Positions 1 to 5,209 of a stretch of DNA of 7,341 nucleotides are shown here, piece after piece. Source of the stretch: Chloroflexota bacterium (lineage in GTDB: Bacteria; Cyanobacteriota; Vampirovibrionia; Obscuribacterales; Obscuribacteraceae); NCBI GenBank assembly GCA_005240105.1, contig SBAT01000139.1:1-7341 (forward strand), written 5' to 3'. A program made the translations under genes and the position numbers. Under the pieces are notes generated by a model, which did no database searches, was not told the origin of the DNA, and saw only the letters and a list, made by a program, of their open reading frames with translations. Each line of letters begins with the position of its first letter. The first letter of the stretch is position 1.

Positions 1-1
1 C

Positions 2-436
2 GTAGTTAAGGGTGGCAAAGCCGTCGGCAAGGGCACTGCCAAAGTGGTTAAGGGTGCAGCAGAAGGCACCGGCAAAGTGGTGAAGGACACCGCCGAGGGC
101 ACTGGCAAAGCAGCTAAAGCTGTCGGCGAAGGTACCGGCAAGGCGGTCAAGGGCACGGCTGAAGGCACGGGCAAAGCTGCTAAAGCTGTCGGCGAAGGCA
201 CCGGCAAGGCGGTCAAGGGTACCGCTGAAGGCACGGGCAAAGCTGCCAAGGCTGTCGGTGAAGGCACTGGCAAGGCTGTAAAAGGGGCCGCTGATGCTAC
301 AGGCAAAGCTGCCAAAGCAACCGTTGAAGGCACCAAAAAAGGAGCCGAAGCAGTTGGTAAGGGAACGAAAGCCACAGCTGACGCTATGGGCAAAGGCGCC
401 AAGAAAGCCGGCGAAGCAGTAGGCATTGGCAAGTAA
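2..436 (+). CDS. Lys/Gly/Ala-rich 11-residue-repeat protein, 3' part only
   Basis: The frame is open from the first bases of the window, so the true start lies to the left; the GTG at 44 is an internal valine codon. The visible 144 codons are almost entirely consecutive 11-residue units of the type EGTGKAAKAVG / EGTGKAVKGTA, followed by Ile-Gly-Lys and TAA. Each unit has an acidic or basic residue at position 1, Gly-Thr at 2-3 and Lys at 5 and usually 8, so the protein is basic, very polar and has no Cys, Trp or Tyr. An 11-residue period equals three helical turns. It is known from group 3 LEA proteins, synucleins and apolipoprotein-like lipid-binding helices, and Lys/Ala/Gly richness is also seen in histone H1-like proteins. 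Which analogy holds cannot be decided here: the regular glycines argue against a stable helix in solution. No domain, signal peptide or membrane segment is visible in this part. The function is unknown; stress protection, membrane coating or nucleic-acid binding are inferences. Confidence 0.85.
   Translation, partial: VVKGGKAVGKGTAKVVKGAAEGTGKVVKDTAEGTGKAAKAVGEGTGKAVKGTAEGTGKAAKAVGEGTGKAVKGTAEGTGKAAKAVGEGTGKAVKGAADATGKAAKATVEGTKKGAEAVGKGTKATADAMGKGAKKAGEAVGIGK
29..424 (+). repeat. Twelve tandem 33-bp (11-codon) coding repeats
   Basis: Twelve units follow one another without a single insertion or deletion, starting at 29, 62, 95 and so on to 392. The middle six form three 66-bp doublets (95-160, 161-226, 227-292) that encode almost the same 22 residues twice per doublet. 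The doublets differ mostly at third codon positions (for example ggt/ggc and acc/acg/act). The last four units (293-424) drift away from the consensus, with Asp or Lys at position 1 and Lys, Ala or Met replacing glycine and alanine positions. This suggests expansion by duplication in the centre and older units at the C-terminal end. Confidence 0.9.
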
Positions 437-455
437 CTAGTTCAAAGTCCTAAGG

Positions 456-490
456 AAAAGAGCCAGGTTGATATCAACTTGGCTCTTTTT
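456..490. terminator. Bidirectional Rho-independent terminator between convergent genes
   Basis: A long near-perfect inverted repeat centred on GATATC has arms AGAGCCAGGTTGA and TCAACTTGGCTCT, with one G/T mismatch position. The left side begins with AAAA and the right side ends in TTTTT, so the RNA of either strand has a GC-containing stem followed by U residues. It lies 19 bp after the stop of the plus-strand repeat protein and 33 bp after the stop of the minus-strand gene at 524, as expected for a shared terminator. Confidence 0.9.
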
Positions 491-523
491 GAATACGTCA
501 TTCTGACGAGCAAAGCGACGACG

Positions 524-1261
524 CTAAAACGTCTTTGCGCTTTGCTTACGATCGTTCTGCACAATCCTCAGCATGTGTTTGCGCACAACATCAACACCAC
601 AAAGATCGTCACGCAATGCACCGGAAAGTCTGGCAATGTAGGCGTTGTCGTAATTCGGTCCCTTCATGGCCGACTGCAATTGTGCATAGTCGTTTTGAAT
701 TTGCTTGACCGTATCTTGCATCACGCACATTTGTGCAGTGATTGGAGTGGCGCCTGGTTCGGGCAATACCAAAGCCTGAGCATCACTTTTGAGTAGCGGC
801 ATCAATTGGTTCAACTGGCTGGAATAATAATCCATCCACTTCTTACGTGCAGGCAATGGAATACCTGATCGCGGCCCAGCATCTGAAGCCGGTTGCATCG
901 GATAGAAATAATCTGATTGCAGTGTTGGATCCATAAATGTTTCATCCATATCCACCGGCGTGAGGAAATTGTAGACCTGTACGCGCTGAACTTCATGTGT
1001 TATTTGCGAAAGGACATGTTTGATTTTGCCAATGGTGTCACGTATTTCTTTCAATCCTTGTTCGGATTCGTTAATAACAGGAGGGATACCAGGCTGAATT
1101 TGTCCCAAGAGTTGCGGATCAATGTTGCGCGATGACGCATTGTAATCACCGGACAGTGATGACTGAGCCTGAGAATATGATTCTTGCGCAGCAGTATTAC
1201 CGACAAGAGCAAAAGATAATGCGACAAGTGTCAATCCAATATTTTTGAAACTGCTTTTCAC
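524..1261 (-). CDS. Secreted protein of unknown function, one cysteine pair
   Basis: The product is 245 residues. It starts with a basic stretch and hydrophobic core (residues 1-20) and a likely signal peptidase site near residue 25 (GNTAA then QES), so it is probably exported. The start is GTG, with AGGA about 10 bases upstream. The mature part is rich in Gln, Ser and Asp. It has a Pro-rich low-complexity segment (about 48-64), a predicted helix with mixed charge (about 66-97), a Tyr/Pro/Met-rich middle (98-135), and a helical C-terminal half. That half contains the only two cysteines, Cys179 and Cys221, which could form a disulfide once exported. I recognise no domain, catalytic motif or lipobox. 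It lies downstream of the phosphate transporter on the same strand but 115 bp away, so a shared transcript is uncertain. The 3' end is served by the terminator at 456-490. Confidence 0.8.
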   Translation of the reverse strand: MKSSFKNIGLTLVALSFALVGNTAAQESYSQAQSSLSGDYNASSRNIDPQLLGQIQPGIPPVINESEQGLKEIRDTIGKIKHVLSQITHEVQRVQVYNFLTPVDMDETFMDPTLQSDYFYPMQPASDAGPRSGIPLPARKKWMDYYSSQLNQLMPLLKSDAQALVLPEPGATPITAQMCVMQDTVKQIQNDYAQLQSAMKGPNYDNAYIARLSGALRDDLCGVDVVRKHMLRIVQNDRKQSAKTF

Positions 1262-1297
1262 TGTAGATTTATCCTATATTCAGTCGTGCCAATTACC

Positions 1298-1331
1298 GCC
1301 TGACAACCAATTCTTCCTAAGCCTGTCAGGC
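1298..1331. repeat. 8-bp inverted repeat in the pit / secreted-protein intergenic gap
   Basis: GCCTGACA at 1298-1305 is the exact reverse complement of TGTCAGGC at 1324-1331, separated by 18 bases. It sits 46 bp after the transporter stop codon and 37 bp before the GTG start of the next minus-strand gene. No U-run follows on the minus strand, so an intrinsic terminator is unlikely. An operator-like site or an RNA stem-loop in the 5' leader of the downstream gene is equally possible. A smaller stem GGCG/CGCC lies next to it at 1333-1347. Confidence 0.5.
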
Positions 1332-1376
1332 AGGCGCTATTATCGCCCGCCACCTGTTTCCAAGCCTTTGATTCAG

Positions 1377-2414
1377 TTAATGCAGCGCCTCAGTCAAGTA
1401 ATGGAAGAAGGCAATATAAAGCAGGTAGGCAAAAACCGCCGCCGCCGGGATGGTTAAGAACCAGGCGACAAAAATATCTTTGAACACCAACCAGCGTACT
1501 GCCTTCATGCGTTGCGAGCTGCCCACGCCGACAACCGTCGAAGAAATCACCTGTGACGTAGCTACAGGTGCGCCGATTACCGATGCTGTTAATACAACTG
1601 TTTCTGAACCGAGTTCGACAATAAAGCCGTGCAAGGGACGCAACTTAAAAATATCGTAGCCCACTCTTTTGACAATACCTGGCGCAAGCATGATTACACC
1701 AAAAGCCATTGCAATGCCTGTAATTAACCTGGCCCACAGTGGCACTATGCCACTGTGACTCATACCAGCAGCCTGCAGGGAAAGAACTATAACCGCCATT
1801 GCTTTTTGAGTATCGTTAGCACCATGAGCAAACGCCAAAATCGGAACAGTAACCCACTGCACGCCACGCAAGACCTTGTTCATCGCCGGCGTGGCACTGA
1901 CAAGCAACAGAGCAGCCAAACGCAAAAGCAAATAACCGACAGCTATGCCAACTAGAGGAGAGATAAACAGACTCAAAAGCACGCGAATCACGCCTGTTGA
2001 ATTAATAACGTCATAGGGGTGTCCCCAATTTATGTATTTGAACCCATGGGCCGCTGCCACCATTGCTCCAATCAATCCGCCGACTAGAGCATGAGTGGAA
2101 CTTGATGGAACTCGCAAAATACGAGTTAAGTAGTTCCATAAAACAGCAGCACACAGTCCGGTTATCGCAACAGGCAGCAGATCAGGTCGTTTCGGCCATG
2201 TCGTAATTGCGTGAACGGCACCAACTACGGAAGACCCGCCGAACATTGCCCCCAGAAATTCAAAGGCAGCGACTACAAGCATTGCTTGCAACTCCGTCAT
2301 AGCACCACAAGCAATGGGCGCAGCAGTTACCGAGCTACCGTCCTGGAAACCGTTGGTAAAAGTATAGACAAGGGCCAAAACCACAACGACAAAGATCAAA
2401 AACGTTATCGACAT
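1377..2414 (-). CDS. pit: PiT-family inorganic phosphate transporter
   Basis: This 345-residue integral membrane protein belongs to the PiT/PHO-4 family, which takes up phosphate (often as a metal-phosphate complex) with H+ or Na+. Its length is at the short end, typical of the compact bacterial form without a long central loop. The family's inverted duplication is visible. The first half has NGFQDGSS (21-28) and the conserved SSSTHALVGG (104-113). The second half has the canonical AHGANDTQKAMAV (196-208) and the matching GAPVATSQVISSTVVG (281-296). About nine to ten hydrophobic segments span the protein. The first signature departs from the usual NGFHDAAN: His is replaced by Gln and the final Asn by Ser. 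The ATG lies 6 bp after the DUF47 stop with only a weak AGG upstream, which points to translational coupling with DUF47. PiT with DUF47 is a well-known pairing for constitutive low-affinity phosphate uptake. The family call is secure; the coupling ion and exact substrate are not shown. Confidence 0.96.
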   Translation of the reverse strand: MSITFLIFVVVVLALVYTFTNGFQDGSSVTAAPIACGAMTELQAMLVVAAFEFLGAMFGGSSVVGAVHAITTWPKRPDLLPVAITGLCAAVLWNYLTRILRVPSSSTHALVGGLIGAMVAAAHGFKYINWGHPYDVINSTGVIRVLLSLFISPLVGIAVGYLLLRLAALLLVSATPAMNKVLRGVQWVTVPILAFAHGANDTQKAMAVIVLSLQAAGMSHSGIVPLWARLITGIAMAFGVIMLAPGIVKRVGYDIFKLRPLHGFIVELGSETVVLTASVIGAPVATSQVISSTVVGVGSSQRMKAVRWLVFKDIFVAWFLTIPAAAVFAYLLYIAFFHYLTEALH

Positions 2415-2420
2415 TGAGAC

Positions 2421-3053
2421 CTAGCCATTCTTCACAATCACGTGAATAAGCTTCTCTCCGAGACTATCTACTCGCTCAGCGACGTGGAGCATATTGCGAT
2501 AGACCTCATAAGTCTTGAGGATAGATTTCAGATCGTCTGCGGCAAACAATTCATGTGTTGCCTGACGATATACTTTTGTAAAACGATTTTCCGACTTACG
2601 AGCTAAAAAAGCCTGGTTACCTGCTTCCTTTGGATCCGACTTGAGAGTGGAAAATGCATTGTGCAAACAGCGCGCGCCTTCAAGTAGAATTAGACTGAGC
2701 TGCTGCAGCGACTCTTCTTTCGGCTGCACATCCATTGCTTCCATTTCGCGGACAATAGCTTTGGCACCATTAATAACTTCGTCTAGTTTTATAGACAGAT
2801 CGAAAATGTCTTCACGATCAAAAGGAGTGATGAATGTCGCTCCAAGCTTGATTTGCAAATCCAGTCTGAGAGCATCTGCTTGCCGCTCTATTTCCGGCAC
2901 GCGATGCTTATGTATATCATCGCCTGTCTCAAACCATGCTCCCAGCTCTTGCATGCCTTCCAGCGTCTTGGCGGCATGCTGCTCAAGCAAGTCGTAAAAG
3001 TTGACCGGCGGCTTGTGGAAGCGCGACAAAAATGTCAGTTTTAAATGACCCAT
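2421..3053 (-). CDS. DUF47 (PhoU-like) phosphate transport accessory protein
   Basis: A 210-residue all-helical cytoplasmic protein of the DUF47/PhoU_div family, which is close to the usual length. Family landmarks visible are EIERQAD (54-60), TPFDREDIFDLSIKLDEVIN (76-95), the second-half ENRFTKVYR (155-163) and ERVDSLGEKL (193-202). PhoU-like proteins use E/DxxxD motifs of this kind to bind metal clusters, and E56/D60 and D79-D82/D91 are the likely positions here. Members are encoded next to PiT transporters and are thought to regulate or assist their activity; the 6-bp spacing to pit fits that. The ATG is the only reasonable start, since no in-frame start codon lies between it and the Shine-Dalgarno AGGAG (3069-3073). 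That sequence is 15 bases away, and a stem-loop in this stretch (separate entry) may close the gap. Confidence 0.95.
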   Translation of the reverse strand: MGHLKLTFLSRFHKPPVNFYDLLEQHAAKTLEGMQELGAWFETGDDIHKHRVPEIERQADALRLDLQIKLGATFITPFDREDIFDLSIKLDEVINGAKAIVREMEAMDVQPKEESLQQLSLILLEGARCLHNAFSTLKSDPKEAGNQAFLARKSENRFTKVYRQATHELFAADDLKSILKTYEVYRNMLHVAERVDSLGEKLIHVIVKNG

Positions 3054-3055
3054 AA

Positions 3056-3114
3056 CAAGGGCTTGCCACTCCTTTTCCTTGTCCTTCCCAGAGGGACGGT
3101 CAAGGAAACCCTTG
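3056..3114 (-). promoter_or_regulatory. Two-tier stem-loop around the DUF47 ribosome binding site
   Basis: The inner stem is formed by 3074-3089 and 3093-3108: 16 positions with two mismatches and an AGA/TCT loop of 3. The outer stem pairs CAAGGG (3056-3061) with CCCTTG (3109-3114), directly stacked on the inner stem on one side. The other side leaves a 12-base bulge (3062-3073) that contains the only good Shine-Dalgarno sequence, AGGAG. The ATG of DUF47 follows the outer stem after 2 bases. The structure occupies most of the 69-bp gap after the upstream gene. It could terminate, protect the RNA end or control translation, but no U-run follows, so a simple terminator is unlikely. The pairing is seen in the sequence; the role is inferred. 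Confidence 0.6.
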
Positions 3115-3122
3115 AAAACCGT

Positions 3123-4043
3123 CTAGTGAGTCAGTCCTTCCACAATAAAATTGGCGGCCAGCGCCTGACGCAGGGCTATGCCAATCTGCGGCGCTGGGTC
3201 CGGCAAACTATCGGTAAAAACAAATGCGGCATTGTTATCAAAATGCCCAATCATATGCAAAACCCGCCCTCTGCCAAAGGCAAAAGTGAGAGCCAATATG
3301 CCTTGGCGGTCAGGATCTTCATTTGCCAGCTGACTGCTAACGGCTAAAACCTTCACCGTCGAGGGATTACTTACTCGAATCGTATGTGCTGCATCATCAA
3401 GCTTCCAGCCGGCAAGGCTTACGGTGTTCGCCACCAAAGAAGTTTGCCTGTCTACAAGGCGTGCATCAACAACAGGTGTCCTCGATCTTCCACCATTCCA
3501 GGTGGCATAGCCGGGAAAAGCCTTCTGCAGACAACCATCTAATGCCCAGTCCGTAGTTAGGAGATAGCCGCCACCGGCGACAAAATCACGAATCTTCTGC
3601 AAAGACTCTCGAGGCACTTCACCGGCACAATTAACAACCAGAACACGCACACCGCGCAAGTCCAGATCTTTCAATTTACCGCGGCGGATACTTGTATGGT
3701 TTATGTTCAATGCTCTTAGCGTTCGAGCAGAATCATCCCATTCGCCTTTAACATCGATGACGCTTTCAGCAGAATATCTGCTTGCCGAGGCAAAAAACTG
3801 TGGATGAGTCTTTTGCAGCCAAGCTCGAAAGACAGCAGGAGGACAAGTCCGCGATTGTGGACGCACATAAGTACCGGAAACTTCAAAGACTTTGGCAGAT
3901 CCGGAAAGAGTATCCGGCAAATCCACGTAAGTTTTGACATTGCCGCGAATCGGAACCGTTTCCAGACCTACTGCCGGCAACACCTGAGCGCAAAGGACTG
4001 CCGACAAAAGCCAAGAAACCTTTTTGAAAACTGATATGTTCAA
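3123..4043 (-). CDS. Secreted protein with glutamine-amidotransferase-like fold
   Basis: From the TTG at 4043 the product is 306 residues. This start is preferred because GGAAGGAA (4049-4056) lies 5 bases upstream and gives a typical signal peptide (basic NISVFKK, hydrophobic core to about residue 26). An ATG at 4064 adds seven residues but has no ribosome binding site. Residues 27-125 show no known domain. From about 126 the pattern resembles class I glutamine-amidotransferase-like (ThuA/DUF4350-type) modules. These include a strand VRVLVVNCAG (132-141), helix ESLQKIRDFVAGGGYLLTTDW (146-166), and late in the chain ALTFAFGRGRVLHMIGHFDNN (251-271), the usual 'gkGrVlhm-GH' ending. No canonical Cys-His-Glu triad is apparent, and Cys139 is not in a GxCxG elbow, so an enzymatic role is doubtful. 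This family more often acts as a carbohydrate- or partner-binding module. The upstream gene plsC ends 82 bp before this start and the DUF47 gene begins 69 bp after the stop. It may lead the phosphate operon, but the stem-loop in between leaves this open. Substrate unknown. Confidence 0.8.
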   Translation of the reverse strand: MNISVFKKVSWLLSAVLCAQVLPAVGLETVPIRGNVKTYVDLPDTLSGSAKVFEVSGTYVRPQSRTCPPAVFRAWLQKTHPQFFASASRYSAESVIDVKGEWDDSARTLRALNINHTSIRRGKLKDLDLRGVRVLVVNCAGEVPRESLQKIRDFVAGGGYLLTTDWALDGCLQKAFPGYATWNGGRSRTPVVDARLVDRQTSLVANTVSLAGWKLDDAAHTIRVSNPSTVKVLAVSSQLANEDPDRQGILALTFAFGRGRVLHMIGHFDNNAAFVFTDSLPDPAPQIGIALRQALAANFIVEGLTH

Positions 4044-4125
4044 GCGAGTTCCTTCCGTGACCATTCTCTAAAAAAGCATCTTAAAGACTAGACAATGGCA
4101 AGAAACAAAAGTTCCCGAGTTCAAC

Positions 4126-4902
4126 TTATGCTTTCACAAGATCATTGTGCGGAGTTTGCTTTTTTCCGCGACGCATCTCCGCCAAAGTAGCTTTCATCAG
4201 CTCGAATACGTGCTGGCGCAGGGCACCAGGCTGGTTCTGAAAATCAGCCGGATAAACAGGCGGCAATATCTTGACGTATATGTCTACGTCGAAATTTACG
4301 GTCTTACCGCGCTTGGAAATGATATCCCTGGCACCATCAATGACCATTGGCACAATCGGCACATTGAATTCACAAGCCAGACGAAAGGCTCCATCTCTAA
4401 ATGGAAGGATTTCTCCATCCTCAGAACGCGTACCTTCCGGGAACATGAACATAGAAACGCCGCGCTTCAGCCACATGCGGGAAGCTTCCATTGTTTCCTT
4501 GATGCTCTTTTTGTCTCCGCGCCTGACACAGACGTACTGATTCAAGCCCATATTCCAACCAAAAAACGGGATCTTGAGTACTTCGCTCTTGGAGATCCAC
4601 TTAAATGGCTTGAACAACCCATAGGCAACAGGAATGTCTGCAGTTGATTGGTGATTGCCCGCATAGATGCAGGTCTTAAGGCCTTTAAGGTTTTCCCGAC
4701 CTTCCCAATGGCAGCGCCAAAAGGGATTGATCCAAATGTAGTGATACGCCCAGAGACAGGATATGTAGTGGATCAGCTTGCGGTTTGGGTCGAATGGAAA
4801 AGTAAAGGCACGGACCAGCACTTCCAAGTAATAGAAAAATGCCCCGGCAACGAAGAAATAGGCAAAATATAGCCACGAGAAAAGATGAACCACAGCTACC
4901 AT
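4126..4902 (-). CDS. plsC: 1-acyl-sn-glycerol-3-phosphate acyltransferase (PlsC family)
   Basis: The product is 258 residues, normal for PlsC. It transfers an acyl group to lysophosphatidic acid (or a related lysolipid) to make phosphatidic acid at the inner face of the cytoplasmic membrane. The N-terminal hydrophobic segment (7-30) would anchor it. The acyltransferase motifs appear in order. Motif I is NHQSTAD (83-89) with catalytic His84 and Asp89. Motif II is around KWISKSEVLKIPFFGW (101-116). Motif III is FPEGTRS (154-160), which binds the glycerol phosphate. Motif IV is VPIVPMVIDGA (180-190). All expected key residues are present. The ATG at 4902 is directly abutted by AAAGG with no spacing. 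The GTG three codons in (4893) would have about 8-9 bases of spacing and is a serious alternative start. A perfect TATAAT box lies 40 bp upstream, so it probably has its own promoter. The exact lysolipid substrate cannot be told from sequence. Confidence 0.94.
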   Translation of the reverse strand: MVAVVHLFSWLYFAYFFVAGAFFYYLEVLVRAFTFPFDPNRKLIHYISCLWAYHYIWINPFWRCHWEGRENLKGLKTCIYAGNHQSTADIPVAYGLFKPFKWISKSEVLKIPFFGWNMGLNQYVCVRRGDKKSIKETMEASRMWLKRGVSMFMFPEGTRSEDGEILPFRDGAFRLACEFNVPIVPMVIDGARDIISKRGKTVNFDVDIYVKILPPVYPADFQNQPGALRQHVFELMKATLAEMRRGKKQTPHNDLVKA

Positions 4903-4964
4903 CCTTTGTGTTTTTAAGAGCTCGAAAAAGGCTCCAGGTTAATTATAGCGGTCAAACACAAAGG
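4903..4964 (-). promoter_or_regulatory. 11-bp inverted repeat that could hide the plsC ribosome binding site
   Basis: CCTTTGTGTTT (4903-4913) and AAACACAAAGG (4954-4964) are exact reverse complements, 40 bases apart. On the minus-strand RNA the first-transcribed arm directly follows the terminator hairpin, and the second arm contains the AAAGG that touches the plsC ATG. The TATAAT box lies between the arms, so RNA started there lacks the upstream arm. A further GGCTCC (4930-4935) can pair with GGAGCC (4964-4969), competing with the terminator stem and followed by five U residues on the minus strand. The pairings are seen; the regulatory use is inferred. Confidence 0.5.
4942..4947 (-). promoter_or_regulatory. 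Candidate -10 box for plsC
   Basis: On the minus strand this reads TATAAT, the exact sigma70-type -10 consensus, 40 bp before the plsC ATG. No good TTGACA-like -35 box is found at 16-18 bp spacing: the position falls at the edge of the terminator hairpin. The assignment therefore rests on the -10 box and on the location just downstream of a terminator. Confidence 0.5.
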
Positions 4965-4987
4965 GAGCCTCAAATGCGAGGCTCCCT
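4962..4987 (-). terminator. Rho-independent terminator after the small ORF
   Basis: GGGAGCCTC (4963-4971) and GAGGCTCCC (4978-4986) form a perfect 9-bp GC-rich stem, extended by one A-T pair, with a 6-base loop. On the minus strand it is followed by TTTGTGTTT, a fair U-rich tail. It lies 25 bp after the stop of the 32-codon ORF and would end the transcript coming from the hydroxy-acid oxidase side. The plus-strand side lacks a T-run, so it is directional. Confidence 0.8.
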
Positions 4988-5011
4988 AATAATGAGTTTA
5001 TGAGCGCTGGT

Positions 5012-5110
5012 CTAACTTCTTGAGGCTCGGTATGAATCCCAGGCAGAACCGCCGTTGTCCGGTACCATGGCATTCCAAAAATTTCTAAACAGGCTGGAAA
5101 GCATTCTCAT
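5012..5110 (-). CDS. Small protein, 32 residues, unknown function
   Basis: An ATG at 5110 is preceded by AGAGGA (5118-5123) with an ideal 7-base spacer. The frame runs 32 codons to a TAG at 5012-5014 and is followed 25 bp later by a strong terminator. The peptide begins MRMLSSLFRNFWNAMVPDNG and continues with a polar Ser/Arg/Trp-containing tail ending in ASRS. The first 15 residues could form an amphipathic helix with Leu, Phe, Trp and Met on one face and Arg on the other, suggesting membrane or partner binding. There is no signal peptide or recognised family. It sits 99 bp after the small secreted protein on the same strand and probably shares its transcript. Without the ribosome binding site and terminator context this would be too short to call. 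The start is supported, but expression is unproven. Confidence 0.55.
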   Translation of the reverse strand: MRMLSSLFRNFWNAMVPDNGGSAWDSYRASRS

Positions 5111-5117
5111 ATCGTTG

Positions 5118-5123
5118 TCCTCT
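5118..5123 (-). promoter_or_regulatory. Ribosome binding site of the 32-codon ORF
   Basis: The minus strand reads AGAGGA, 7 bases before the ATG at 5110. It is the main reason for calling the small ORF, as nothing else on this strand in the 99-bp gap needs a ribosome binding site. Confidence 0.55.
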
Positions 5124-5209
5124 GGAGTGGTCATTCAAGGTCTTACACTTACTTCATGCCCTGAAGTTTGACCAGTCTTCGCTTGACATTGAAAAATTTG
5201 TCTATTTAA

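Noticed and set aside
44..46. GTG at 44 as the start of the repeat protein
   Set aside because: The frame is open to the left edge and the 11-residue register continues upstream of it (unit at 29), so it is an internal valine.
29..300. Regular 33/66-bp repetition resembling a CRISPR array
   Set aside because: The units are contiguous with no spacers, keep one open reading frame and vary at third codon positions, so this is a coding tandem repeat.
2641..2997. 118-codon plus-strand open frame opposite DUF47
   Set aside because: Ser/Arg/Cys-rich shadow of a well-supported minus-strand gene.
3074..3108. Inner hairpin as the terminator of the amidotransferase-like gene
   Set aside because: On the minus strand it is followed by AGGAGTGG with no U-run, and it merges with the DUF47 ribosome binding site; a regulatory or processing role fits better.
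3966..3990. Lipobox around the first cysteine of the amidotransferase-like protein
   Set aside because: The residues before Cys18 read AVL. Leucine at -1 does not fit the lipobox, so a plain signal peptide is more likely.
4041..4064. ATG at 4064 as the start of the amidotransferase-like protein
   Set aside because: No ribosome binding site precedes it. The TTG at 4043 has GGAAGGAA 5 bases upstream and gives a cleaner signal peptide. The ATG remains possible.
4147..4647. 166-codon plus-strand open frame opposite plsC
   Set aside because: It is a shadow: the minus strand carries all PlsC motifs, and this frame has no ribosome binding site and no recognisable product.
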